From Candidatus Brevundimonas phytovorans (GTDB lineage Bacteria; Pseudomonadota; Alphaproteobacteria; Caulobacterales; Caulobacteraceae), in contig CP119309.1 in NCBI GenBank assembly GCA_029203145.1, forward strand, positions 1,885,001-1,949,000: a stretch of 64,000 bases of DNA, in the 5' to 3' direction. The notes below the pieces were generated by a model. It was given only the letters and a program-made list of their open reading frames with translations, was not told the DNA's origin and searched no databases. The position numbers and the translations under genes are program-made. Below are positions 8,126 through 16,101 of the stretch, one piece after another; position 1 is the first letter of the stretch; each line of letters opens with the position of its first letter.

Positions 8126-8931
8126 CGGCGGCCAAGGCCCCCGTCGTGATACAGCGAGGTTCCAGTGACAAAGCGCGCCTCCTCCGAAGCCAGATAGACG
8201 AAGGCGTGCGCCGTATCTTCCGGCTGGCTAGCGAACCCCAGGGGCGACATGGCCGCGACAGCGTCGATCGCCGCCTCCCCGCTCTCCCACAGACCCGCTT
8301 CGGCGTAGGCGGTAAAGGCTTCAGTGACCAGCGGGGTGACAGTCAGCCCCGGATGGACCGAGTTCACCCGGATGCGTTTGGGACCCAGCTCGGTGGCGGC
8401 GCACAGGGTCAGCATCCGCCCCGCCGCCTTGGAGACGTGATAGCCCAGGTTGTTGGCGTTGGGCATGTAGGACGCCATCGACAGGTTATTGATCACAGAC
8501 CCGCCTCCGGCGAAGCGCTGCACGCTGGCTTCCAGGGCGGGCAAACAGGCCTGCATGCCCAGGAAAAGGGCGTCATGATTGACCGCCATGGCGGTGCGCA
8601 TCTGGTCGAGCGTGCTGTCGATCAGCCCGCCCTGATAGGAGACGCCCGCGTTATTGACGAGGACATCGACGCCGCCAAACCAGACTTCAGTCTGTTCGAC
8701 CACCCGCGCCCAGTCCCCGGCCTCGGTGACGTCATGGACCGCGAAACGGAAGGCGTCGCCCCGTCCCGTGGTCGCCATTCTGGCGCTGACCGCCGCGGCA
8801 TCGTCGTCATTCCTGTCGGTCGCGACCACATTGGCCCCTTCCCGGAGAAAGGCCTCGCAGATCGCCACGCCGATATTGCCGCTGCGCCCCGCGCCGGTGA
8901 CGATCGCCGTCTTGCCTCTCAGTCTCGCCAA
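8119..8931 (-). CDS. Short-chain dehydrogenase/reductase
   Basis: This 270-aa classical SDR has TGAGRSGNIG at 12-21, a slightly expanded glycine motif, then NNAG near 93. The catalytic residues are Ser (151 or 154), Y164 and K168 in YHVSK. It is the last gene of the leftward hsa-type operon, and its start overlaps the end of the TIM-barrel gene. It probably oxidises a hydroxyl or reduces a ketone on a steroid intermediate. The canonical actinobacterial hsa set has no SDR here, so its step is not predictable by analogy. Confidence 0.88.
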   Translation of the reverse strand: MARLRGKTAIVTGAGRSGNIGVAICEAFLREGANVVATDRNDDDAAAVSARMATTGRGDAFRFAVHDVTEAGDWARVVEQTEVWFGGVDVLVNNAGVSYQGGLIDSTLDQMRTAMAVNHDALFLGMQACLPALEASVQRFAGGGSVINNLSMASYMPNANNLGYHVSKAAGRMLTLCAATELGPKRIRVNSVHPGLTVTPLVTEAFTAYAEAGLWESGEAAIDAVAAMSPLGFASQPEDTAHAFVYLASEEARFVTGTSLYHDGGLGRRY

Positions 8932-9740
8932 GTCGCTTCTCCCATAATCATGCGCGTGGCCGTAACAGCGGCCTGCGCTCGCTCCTGAATGGATAGGCCG
9001 GCGACCAGCGCGGATTGGCGCGGCGCCTCGATGCTCAGCGGCAGGTCTGCGGCCAGGGCGGACACAAAGGCCGCGGATTTCAGATCACCTGCGCCGGGCA
9101 GTCGCCGCTCGGCGCCCGCCTCGAACTCGCGCTGATCCAAAGGCGTTTCAGCCGCCCCGTCGCACACCTGGGCGATCAGGATGCGAGGGTCCGCCAGCCG
9201 CGATGGATCGCCCGCCAGCCCCCCAGACCGCGCGAGATGCAGCAGATCCAGGGTTACGCCCGCGTCGTCACGCCCCAGGGCCTCGATCAGATCGAACGCC
9301 TCATCAAGGGTGCGAACCTGCGAGGGCGGATAGAATTCAATCGCCAGAGCCAGGCCATGCGCCGCCGCCTGCTCGCCCAGCCTCCCAAGCAGGTCGAGCC
9401 GTCTGGCCGGTTCCCGATCATAACAGAGGACGTTGGCGCGACGCCCGCCCAACTCTGCGGCGGTTTCCAGCAGGGGCGCGAAATCCGCCGCCGCCGACCG
9501 CCCCGTCACGGTGAAGGGATAGACCATGTCCAGGGTGACGCCGTGGGCCGCCATCGCCTCCCGCGTCCTGCGCCGCTCGGCGGCGTCGGTCATCAGGTCA
9601 TAGACCGGCATGGCGGCCAGCACCGGCATCGAGTGCAGGAACAGACAGGCTCCGCGACACCCGACCGCAGCAGCCGTTTCGATCAGCTGCGACGGCGTGG
9701 CGTCGACGACGGTGATGTGGTCCAGCGACAGCCTGCGCAT
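8919..9740 (-). CDS. Xylose-isomerase-like TIM-barrel protein (sugar phosphate isomerase/epimerase family)
   Basis: This 273-aa single-domain protein has the alternating beta/alpha pattern of AP-endonuclease-2-type barrels. Acidic residues sit at strand ends in LAIEFYPPS and VTLDLLHLAR, and a further Glu in LSIEAPRQ. These are the usual metal ligands of the family, which includes isomerases, epimerases and dehydratases. It lies 4 nt downstream of the 4-hydroxy-2-oxoacid aldolase gene and overlaps the SDR gene, so it belongs to the same transcript. No known step of 9,10-seco degradation calls for such an enzyme; isomerisation of a ring-A fragment is a guess. Confidence 0.8.
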   Translation of the reverse strand: MRRLSLDHITVVDATPSQLIETAAAVGCRGACLFLHSMPVLAAMPVYDLMTDAAERRRTREAMAAHGVTLDMVYPFTVTGRSAAADFAPLLETAAELGGRRANVLCYDREPARRLDLLGRLGEQAAAHGLALAIEFYPPSQVRTLDEAFDLIEALGRDDAGVTLDLLHLARSGGLAGDPSRLADPRILIAQVCDGAAETPLDQREFEAGAERRLPGAGDLKSAAFVSALAADLPLSIEAPRQSALVAGLSIQERAQAAVTATRMIMGEATWRD

Positions 9741-9744
9741 GGGC

Positions 9745-10788
9745 TCAGACGGTCGCCGCTTGACCCGCCTTGAGCATGTCCAGCGCCACGTCGACGATCA
9801 TGTCTTCCTGACCGCCCACCATGCGACGACGGCCCAGTTCGACCAGGATGTCCCGGGTCGACAGGCCATAGTCTTCCGCCGCCTTCTCCGCGTGGCGCAG
9901 GAAGGAGGAATAGACCCCGGCATAGCCCAGGCTGAGGGTTTCGCGATCCACTCGCACCGGACGGTCCTGCAACGGCCGGACCAGATCCTCGGCGGCGTCG
10001 ATCAGGGCGTTGACGTCGCACCCGTGGTTCCAACCCTTGCGGTCGGCGGCGGCGACAAAGACTTCCAGCGGCGCGTTTCCGGCTCCGGCGCCCATGCCGG
10101 TCAGCGAGGCGTCAATGCGGAGCGCGCCTTCCTGAGCCGCCACGATCGAGTTGGCCACGCCCAGCGACAGGTTGTGGTGGGCGTGCATGCCGCGCTGGGT
10201 TTCGGGCTTCAGCACCCGATCATAGGCCCGCAGTCGGTCGCGAACGCCGTCCATGTCCAGAGCGCCGCCGCTGTCGGTGACATAGACGCAGTGCGCGCCA
10301 TAGCTCTCCATCAGAAGGGCCTGCTGGGCCAGAGCTTCCGGCTCGATCATATGGCTCATCATCAGGAAGCCCGAGACGTCCATGCCTAGATCGCGGGCGA
10401 TGCCGATATGCTGTTTCGAGACGTCGGCCTCGGTGCAGTGGGTGGCCACGCGCACCGATCGCACGCCCAAGTCATAGGCGCGCTTCAACTCCTCGACCGT
10501 GCCCAGACCCGGCAGGATCAGCGTGGTCAGCACGGCCTTCTCAAGCACCTCGGCCGCCGCCTCCAGCCACTCCCAGTCGGTATGCGCGCCGAAGCCGTAG
10601 TTGAAGCTGCCGCCGGACAGACCGTCGCCGTGCGCCACCTCGATGGCCGAAACGCCCGCCTGGTCCAGCGCCCGGACGATGGTCTTCACATGGTCCAGCG
10701 AATACTTGTGACGGATGGCGTGCATGCCGTCGCGCAGGGTGACGTCCTGAATGTAGAGACGGTCAGTGGTGACATCGAACGCCATCAC
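9745..10788 (-). CDS. hsaF: 4-hydroxy-2-oxovalerate/hexanoate aldolase
   Basis: This 347-aa pyruvate aldolase of the DmpG/HsaF/MhpE family has the active-site block DVTLRDGMHA (R19, D20, H23) near the N-terminus and the metal site MHAHHNLSLG near residue 205. It cleaves 4-hydroxy-2-oxoacids to pyruvate and an aldehyde. From the steroid A ring the aldehyde would be propanal. The adjoining acylating dehydrogenase gene (10785-11723) overlaps its start by 4 nt, matching the known physical complex in which the aldehyde is channelled between the two enzymes. The hsa symbol rests on context; the same family also serves phenol and phenylpropionate pathways. Confidence 0.93.
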   Translation of the reverse strand: MMAFDVTTDRLYIQDVTLRDGMHAIRHKYSLDHVKTIVRALDQAGVSAIEVAHGDGLSGGSFNYGFGAHTDWEWLEAAAEVLEKAVLTTLILPGLGTVEELKRAYDLGVRSVRVATHCTEADVSKQHIGIARDLGMDVSGFLMMSHMIEPEALAQQALLMESYGAHCVYVTDSGGALDMDGVRDRLRAYDRVLKPETQRGMHAHHNLSLGVANSIVAAQEGALRIDASLTGMGAGAGNAPLEVFVAAADRKGWNHGCDVNALIDAAEDLVRPLQDRPVRVDRETLSLGYAGVYSSFLRHAEKAAEDYGLSTRDILVELGRRRMVGGQEDMIVDVALDMLKAGQAATV

Positions 10789-11723
10789 GCGGCCTCCTTC
10801 TGCAGTCGGCGCGCGGCCAGAATCTCACCCGTCGCCTTGGCGGCGGCGGTCATGATGTCCAGATTTCCGGCATAGGGCGGCAGATAGTCCCCGGCCCCCT
10901 CGACTTCGAGATAGACGGCTGTCTTTAGGCCGGTAAAGGGGCCTCGGCCCGGAATGATCAGAGGGTTGTTGTCGCCAAAGCGCTCGAACTGGACCTGCTG
11001 CTTCAGGCGATAGCCGGGCACATAGGCCTGGACCCGCGCCACCATGGCCTCGACCGAGGCGCGGATCGCCTCTTCGTCGGCGCCGTCGGACAGAGTGAAG
11101 ACGGTATCGCGCATGATCATGGGCGGTTCGGCGGGGTTCAGGATGATGATGGCCTTGCCCTGTTCGGCCCCGCCGACCTTCTCGATGGCGCGGGCGGTCG
11201 TGCGGGTGAACTCATCAATGTTGGCGCGCGTGCCCGGACCAGCCGAGCGCGACGAGACCGAGGCGACGATCTCGGCATAGCGGACATTGGCCACCTGGCT
11301 GACCGCCGCCACCATCGGAATGGTGGCCTGACCGCCGCACGTGACCATGTTGACGTTGCCGCTGTCGAGGTTCTCGTCGCCGTTCACAGCCGGAACGACA
11401 AACGGACCGATGGCGGCAGGCGTCAGGTCAATGACCAGCTTGCCGTCAGCGCGGAGCCTGGCGTCGTGGTCCTTGTGAGCATAGGCCGAAGTGGCGTCGA
11501 ACACGACACCGATCTGGTCATAGCCGGACCAGGCCGCCAGACCGGCCAGACCCTCATGGGTGGCGAACACGCCATGGGCGCGGGCCTTGGCCAGACCCTC
11601 GGACGCCGCATCGACGCCGACCACCGCCGCCAACTCCAGATTCTTGGGATAGCGGATCAGCTTTTCCATCAGGTCCGTGCCGATATTGCCGGACCCGATG
11701 ATCGCGCATTTCACTCTAGTCAT
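10785..11723 (-). CDS. hsaG: Acetaldehyde/propanal dehydrogenase (acylating)
   Basis: This 312-aa protein has a Rossmann motif GSGNIGTDL at about 10-18 and catalytic Cys129 in MVTCGGQAT, as in DmpF/HsaG. It turns the aldehyde released by the aldolase into acetyl- or propionyl-CoA using NAD and CoA. I chose ATG 11723 over the in-frame GTG 11735 because AGAGG sits 5 nt upstream of it. The GTG would overlap the hydratase stop. The aldolase gene follows with an overlap. Confidence 0.93.
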   Translation of the reverse strand: MTRVKCAIIGSGNIGTDLMEKLIRYPKNLELAAVVGVDAASEGLAKARAHGVFATHEGLAGLAAWSGYDQIGVVFDATSAYAHKDHDARLRADGKLVIDLTPAAIGPFVVPAVNGDENLDSGNVNMVTCGGQATIPMVAAVSQVANVRYAEIVASVSSRSAGPGTRANIDEFTRTTARAIEKVGGAEQGKAIIILNPAEPPMIMRDTVFTLSDGADEEAIRASVEAMVARVQAYVPGYRLKQQVQFERFGDNNPLIIPGRGPFTGLKTAVYLEVEGAGDYLPPYAGNLDIMTAAAKATGEILAARRLQKEAA

Positions 11724-11731
11724 CAGACCTC

Positions 11732-12508
11732 TCACCGGAAGCGAGCGACGCAGCGCCCGACACCGTCCAGATTCATTTCAAACTCGTCCCCAGCGACCGC
11801 ATCCGCCAGGGGCACGAGCGAGCCCGACAGGATCACATCGCCCGCATCCAGGGTGACGCCGTAACGTCCCAGGGTGTTGGCCAGCCAGGCCACCGCCGTC
11901 AGGGGCGAGCCCTGCACCGCCGAGCCCAGCCCCTCCGACAGGAAGGCGCCGTTCTTCGTCACCGTGACCTTGAGCCCCGGCAGGTCCAGCGCCGCCGGAT
12001 CGTCATGAGCGTCGCCGATCACAAACACCCCGCACGAGGCGTTGTCGGCCACCGTGTCGACGATGCCGATCTTCCAGTCGCGAATACGGCTGTCGACGAT
12101 CTCGAAACAGGCGGCGACCTTATCCGTAGCGGCCAGCACATCGGCCTCGGTCACGCCCGGTCCCTTCAGGGGGGCTTTGAGGAAGAAGGCGATCTCGGCC
12201 TCGGCGCGCGGCGCAATCAGCCCCTTGGCGGCGATGTCGATCTCGCCCTTGACCCACATGGCGTCGGTCAGGAAGCCGAAGTCGGGCTGATCGACCCCCA
12301 GCATGTCCTGCACCACCTTGGAGGTGACGCCGATCTTCTTGCCGACCACCACCTCGCCCTCGGCGGTGCGACGCTCCAGCACGGACAGGGAGATGGCATA
12401 GGCGTCGTCGATGGTCAGGCTGGGGTCCTGCTCGATCAGGGGCGCTACAGCGCGCCCCTCGCGCAGGGCGCGGTGCAGTTTGTCGGCGAAATGCGCGCGG
12501 CTCGTCAT
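11732..12508 (-). CDS. hsaE: 2-hydroxypenta/hexa-2,4-dienoate hydratase
   Basis: This 258-aa member of the MhpD/HsaE/TesE family has metal-binding E103 and E105 in PRAEAEIAF and E136 in FEIVDS, which match the three Glu ligands described for MhpD. It adds water to the dienoate released by the meta-cleavage hydrolase, giving the 4-hydroxy-2-oxoacid used by the next enzyme. Its start overlaps the flavin reductase stop by 4 nt. Order here is reductase, hydratase, acylating dehydrogenase, aldolase, so the genes are grouped in near-pathway order. 4-Oxalocrotonate decarboxylase is a relative, but the neighbours favour hydratase. Confidence 0.9.
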   Translation of the reverse strand: MTSRAHFADKLHRALREGRAVAPLIEQDPSLTIDDAYAISLSVLERRTAEGEVVVGKKIGVTSKVVQDMLGVDQPDFGFLTDAMWVKGEIDIAAKGLIAPRAEAEIAFFLKAPLKGPGVTEADVLAATDKVAACFEIVDSRIRDWKIGIVDTVADNASCGVFVIGDAHDDPAALDLPGLKVTVTKNGAFLSEGLGSAVQGSPLTAVAWLANTLGRYGVTLDAGDVILSGSLVPLADAVAGDEFEMNLDGVGRCVARFR

Positions 12509-12987
12509 AGGTACTGACCGTCCTGATAGATCAAGGGCTGGACGGCGCCGGAGACCGAGACCGAGCGCACGGCGCCGATGACGATCGAATGGGTGCCATA
12601 GGTCACCAGGCGATCCACTTCGCAGCTGATGCTGGCCTGGGCGTCCAGCAGTTCCGGAATGCCCCCGGCGTCAGGCCGCCAGTCGCCGACGCCGAAGCGC
12701 AGCTCGCGCGCCATCTGCCCCCCGAAGGCGTTCGCCACGTCGCGGTGCTGGACCCCCAGCAGGCTGACGTTGAACCGCGTGCCGATGAACAGGCAGGCGT
12801 GCAGACCCGCCTGCCTGTTCACGCACACGAGCAGGGAGGCGGGATCCATGGATAGCGACGTGACTGACGTCGCCGCCATCCCGACTGGCCCCCCATCTCG
12901 CCCGCGAGCCGAAACCACAGCGACGGCGGACGCCAGACGCCGCATGGCGTCCTTGAGCCCGACCATGACCTCGTCTGGTGCACTCAT
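12505..12987 (-). CDS. hsaB: Flavin reductase, component of the 3-HSA hydroxylase (HsaB type)
   Basis: This 160-aa flavin reductase has the family segment GMAATSVTSLSMDPASLLV, which binds FMN/FAD. It would supply reduced flavin to the HsaA-type oxygenase encoded two genes upstream. I place the start at ATG 12987, 4 nt after the hydrolase stop. A GTG at 12999 would overlap that stop by 8 nt, and neither has a clear ribosome-binding site. The family also serves 4-hydroxyphenylacetate and other two-component monooxygenases, so the specific role depends on context. Confidence 0.88.
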   Translation of the reverse strand: MSAPDEVMVGLKDAMRRLASAVAVVSARGRDGGPVGMAATSVTSLSMDPASLLVCVNRQAGLHACLFIGTRFNVSLLGVQHRDVANAFGGQMARELRFGVGDWRPDAGGIPELLDAQASISCEVDRLVTYGTHSIVIGAVRSVSVSGAVQPLIYQDGQYL

Positions 12988-12991
12988 GGGA

Positions 12992-13810
12992 TCAGCCACG
13001 GAGGAAGCCGATCGTATAGCGATTGAACTCTTCGGCCCGCTCGACCTGGACCCAGTGCCCGACCTTGTTGAAGGTCATGAAGCGGGCGTCGTCGCAGTCC
13101 TCCAGGAAGTAGTCGATGCCGGTCAGCGGCATGAACTGGTCCTGATAGCCCCAGAAGCCGAGAATCGGCATCTTCAGTTCTTTGAGGCGCGGCCGAACAT
13201 TGTGCGTCTTCATCCGCGCCAGCACGTCCTTGGGCTGGTCCTTGGCCACGGCGTAGCGTTCCGCCACCAGGGCGTCGGTGACGTGGACCGGATCATAGAC
13301 CAGGCTCTCGGCCAGCCGACGCTGGTCCGCCGGGCTGAAGTCCGGGCTGCCGAAGGCGCTGCGCATATTGGCGATGCCCGGCATGGCGAAGTAGACGGGC
13401 AGTTCCTCGACGCAACCCGGCGACATCAGCACCAGACGCTCTGCGAACGCGGGATGATCCAGGGCCATCTGGATGGCCACGCCGCCGCCCAGAGAGTTGC
13501 CGACCAGGATCGCCCGTTCGATCCCGTGCGCCTGCAGGGCCTCGTAAAGCGTCTCAGTGAACAGGGTCAGGGTATAGTCGATGCCCTCCGGCTTGGACGA
13601 CGCCCCATAGCCGATCATGTCGGGCAGGATGACGCGAAAGCCCGCATCGACAAAGGCGTCGACGTTCTGGCGGAAGTTCGACAGGCCGGACGCCCCCGGC
13701 CCGCTACCGTGGATGAAGACGACGGCAGGGCCGGACCCGGCTTCCTGAATGCAGATGTCATAGCCGCCTGAAACGCGGTGGACGGCCTTGGAAAGGGCGG
13801 CGCGCGTCAT
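12992..13810 (-). CDS. hsaD: Meta-cleavage product hydrolase (HsaD/TesD type)
   Basis: This 272-aa alpha/beta hydrolase has the oxyanion motif FIHGSGPGASG near residue 32, nucleophile S106 in GNSLGGG, D224 in GYQDQF and H252 in VGHWVQ: a complete triad of the MCP (C-C bond) hydrolase class. HsaD hydrolyses the ring-A meta-cleavage product of steroids to a 2-hydroxyhexadienoate and the C/D-ring acid (HIP/DOHNAA). The ATG at 13810 was chosen over an upstream in-frame extension that reads into the oxygenase gene. BphD/MhpC homologues share the fold, so the substrate call rests on the HsaA- and HsaC-type neighbours. Confidence 0.92.
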   Translation of the reverse strand: MTRAALSKAVHRVSGGYDICIQEAGSGPAVVFIHGSGPGASGLSNFRQNVDAFVDAGFRVILPDMIGYGASSKPEGIDYTLTLFTETLYEALQAHGIERAILVGNSLGGGVAIQMALDHPAFAERLVLMSPGCVEELPVYFAMPGIANMRSAFGSPDFSPADQRRLAESLVYDPVHVTDALVAERYAVAKDQPKDVLARMKTHNVRPRLKELKMPILGFWGYQDQFMPLTGIDYFLEDCDDARFMTFNKVGHWVQVERAEEFNRYTIGFLRG

Positions 13811-13817
13811 GCCCGCC

Positions 13818-15041
13818 TCACAGGAAGACGAAGCCGGGCGCCTGCCCGGCTCGGGTGCCGAGCACATCGGGACCCATGTTGTTCGGATCATTGGCGACAT
13901 GCTGGCGCGCGGCGTTCAGATCCAGCCAAGGCTGGACCAGAGGGCTGCTGTTATAGATGGCGCGGCCGCCCAACAGCGGCATCAGGTCGTCAACGATGTC
14001 GGCGCAACGCCGCGCCACGCTGGCGGACTGATAGCGGTACATGGCCCGGTCCTGCATCGGGATGTCTTCGCCAGCAGTCGCCCGCGCCATCAGCGCCTCC
14101 ATGTTCCGGTGCAGCACCGCCTCCATCTCGTTGATCTGGGCGCGACCGCGGGCGATGGCGTTGATCAGCAGAGGATCGGTCTTGGACGCCCGGCCCGTAT
14201 TGGTGGAGACGCGGCTTTCCATGATCTCGGTGGCGCCGTTCAGCGCCGCCGTCGTCCCGCCGATGGCGGCGGTGGACACCAGTCGCACAAAGACCTGAGC
14301 CCAGGGCAGACGGAACAGCGGGCCGTCATTCTCGGCCTGACCCGGATTGGCGCAGAGGAAGCCGTCGATCGACTTGTGCGTCCGGTGCTCGGGCACGAAG
14401 GCGTTCTCGAGCACGATGTCCTGACTGCCGGTGCCCTGCAGGCCGAAGGTGTACCAGGCGTCCTCGATCCGATAGTCCGAGCGCGGCACCAGAAAGGTCC
14501 GCATGTCCGGCGGATCGCCCGCGTTCACCGGCGGGATCATCGCCCCCAGCAGCACCCAGTTGCAGTGCTCTGACCCTGACGAAAAGCCCCAGTGGCCCGA
14601 GATCCTGTAGCCGCCGTCCACGCGTTCGACCTTGCCGACCGGCTGATAGGAGGACGACATCAGGACCGTGTCGTCCTCGCCCCAGACGTCTTCCTGCGCC
14701 TGATGCGGGAAGAGGGCCAGTTGATAGGGATGGCCGCCGACGACGCCCAGAACCCAGCCCGTCGACATACAGCCTTCGGCGATCAGCTTCTGCACCTCGA
14801 AGAAGACGTTCGGCTCCATCTCGTAGCCGCCCCAGCGGCGCGGCTGAAGGATGCGGAAAAAGCCCGCCTCATGCATCTCGCGCATGGTCTCGGTCGGCAC
14901 CCGCCGCTCCGCCGTGCAGCGCGACGCGCGCGCCTTCAGAACAGGAATCATGGCCCGGGCGCGCTCGATCAAATCACTCGGCGACGGGGCTGCTGCGGGC
15001 GCTTCGTTTTTCGAACCCACGTATGCAGAAACTTCGACCAT
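13818..15041 (-). CDS. hsaA: 3-HSA 4-hydroxylase oxygenase component (HsaA/TesA2 type)
   Basis: This 407-aa protein has an acyl-CoA-dehydrogenase fold but reads as a flavin-dependent monooxygenase: it contains YRISGHWGFSSGSEHCNW at about 145-165 and LQGTGSQDIVLENAFVP near 200, as in HsaA and related group D oxygenases. It would hydroxylate 3-HSA (3-hydroxy-9,10-secoandrostatriene-dione) to the catechol using reduced flavin from the HsaB-type reductase. It is the first gene of the leftward operon, diverging from the extradiol dioxygenase gene that would use its product. Related oxygenases act on p-hydroxyphenylacetate; the surrounding steroid genes decide the assignment. Confidence 0.92.
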   Translation of the reverse strand: MVEVSAYVGSKNEAPAAAPSPSDLIERARAMIPVLKARASRCTAERRVPTETMREMHEAGFFRILQPRRWGGYEMEPNVFFEVQKLIAEGCMSTGWVLGVVGGHPYQLALFPHQAQEDVWGEDDTVLMSSSYQPVGKVERVDGGYRISGHWGFSSGSEHCNWVLLGAMIPPVNAGDPPDMRTFLVPRSDYRIEDAWYTFGLQGTGSQDIVLENAFVPEHRTHKSIDGFLCANPGQAENDGPLFRLPWAQVFVRLVSTAAIGGTTAALNGATEIMESRVSTNTGRASKTDPLLINAIARGRAQINEMEAVLHRNMEALMARATAGEDIPMQDRAMYRYQSASVARRCADIVDDLMPLLGGRAIYNSSPLVQPWLDLNAARQHVANDPNNMGPDVLGTRAGQAPGFVFL

Positions 15042-15177
15042 TCAGCTTGCATCCTTCAGCGTGAAAGCGGATTGAACTTTCATATTGCGTAAAAAGCGAT
15101 ATTGTTTATTACGCAAAACGTCAAGCAAGCGCTCCGCGGAAAATGTGATGCAGCGCGCGAATGGGGAGACGAAATCA
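15042..15177. promoter_or_regulatory. Divergent control region between hsaA- and hsaC-type operons, with inverted repeat
   Basis: This 136-nt A/T-rich gap must hold the promoters of both main operons. TTGCGTAA at 15085-15092 and TTACGCAA at 15109-15116 are perfect inverted copies separated by 16 nt, a good size for a dimeric regulator bound on one DNA face or two adjacent dimers. Just left of it, 15072-15087 reads ATTGAACTTTCATATT, a weak match to the motif seen at 33057 and 39779. GGGGAG at about 15163-15168 is the ribosome-binding site for hsaC. Confidence 0.6.
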
Positions 15178-16098
15178 ATGTCCGCGAGCTCTTTGGGCTA
15201 TATCGTGGTCGAGGCGACGGACCTGGACGCCTGGCGCGCCTTCGCAACCCAGTTTTTGGGCATGATGGAATCGGCTTCGCACGATCCTGACGTCGCCCTC
15301 TTCCGCATTGACGACCGCCCCTTCCGCTTCTGGATTCAGAAGGGGACGCAGGACCGTTTCGTCGCTCCGGGCTGGGAATTCGCCGACAAGACCGCCTTTG
15401 AGGCCGCCGTCGCTCAGCTTAAGGCGGCAGGTCGCCCGGTTGAACACGCCGACGTCATGGAGGCGCGCGCCCGCCAGACCTACGAGATCGTTCGCTCCTC
15501 CGACCCCTCGGGCAACGCCTTCGAAATCTACTATGGCCGCTTCTACGACTATGCGCCCTTCAGTTCGCCAGCCGGCGTCAGCGGCTTCGTGACCGGCGAC
15601 AACGGCGACCTGGGCCTGGGGCACGTGGTTCTGACCGCCCCGCAGTTCACCGAGACGCATGACTTCTACAAGGCGGTCCTGGGCTTCCGTGACACAGATC
15701 TGGGCCGCTTCTACCTGCAGGGCGGCGGACGCGACGATCCGGGCATCGGCTTCGCCTTCCTGCACGCCGCCAACGGCCGCCACCACAGCCTGGCGCTGGG
15801 CGAGATGCCCGAAAGCCCCAGCGGGGCCGTCCACATCATGCTGGAAACCGCCAGCCTGTCCGACGTCGGCCGCGCCTATGACAAGGCGCTGAAGAGCAAG
15901 GGCGCCATCCCGATCTCCGCCACCCTGGGCCAGCACGTCAACGACAAGATGACCTCCTTCTACGTCCAGACGCCCGGCGGTTTTGACATCGAATACGGCT
16001 GGAACGGGCTGGTCATCGATCCCGCGACCTGGACGCCGACCACCAGTCTGGCCGTCAGCGCGTGGGGGCACAAATGGGCCCACGAGCCTCAGGACTGA
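15178..16098 (+). CDS. hsaC: Extradiol ring-cleavage dioxygenase (HsaC/TesB type)
   Basis: This 306-aa type I extradiol dioxygenase is built from two glyoxalase-fold halves. The C-terminal half holds the iron ligands H149 (GLGHVVL), a His at 202/203 (RHHSLAL) and E272 (FDIEYGW), and ends with GLVIDPATW as in steroid and biphenyl enzymes. It opens the catechol 3,4-DHSA between C4 and C5. ATG 15178 was chosen because GGGGAG lies about 10 nt upstream and the homologous start MSASSLGYIVVEA fits the family; upstream codons of the open frame are in the control region. It heads the long rightward operon. Confidence 0.94.
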   Translation: MSASSLGYIVVEATDLDAWRAFATQFLGMMESASHDPDVALFRIDDRPFRFWIQKGTQDRFVAPGWEFADKTAFEAAVAQLKAAGRPVEHADVMEARARQTYEIVRSSDPSGNAFEIYYGRFYDYAPFSSPAGVSGFVTGDNGDLGLGHVVLTAPQFTETHDFYKAVLGFRDTDLGRFYLQGGGRDDPGIGFAFLHAANGRHHSLALGEMPESPSGAVHIMLETASLSDVGRAYDKALKSKGAIPISATLGQHVNDKMTSFYVQTPGGFDIEYGWNGLVIDPATWTPTTSLAVSAWGHKWAHEPQD

Positions 16099-16101
16099 GA
16101 C

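Noticed and set aside
13818..15041. Reading the 407-aa protein as an ordinary acyl-CoA dehydrogenase
   Set aside because: Its central motif (HWGFSSGSEHCNW) and the neighbouring flavin reductase, hydrolase and extradiol dioxygenase genes fit the HsaA oxygenase branch of the fold instead.
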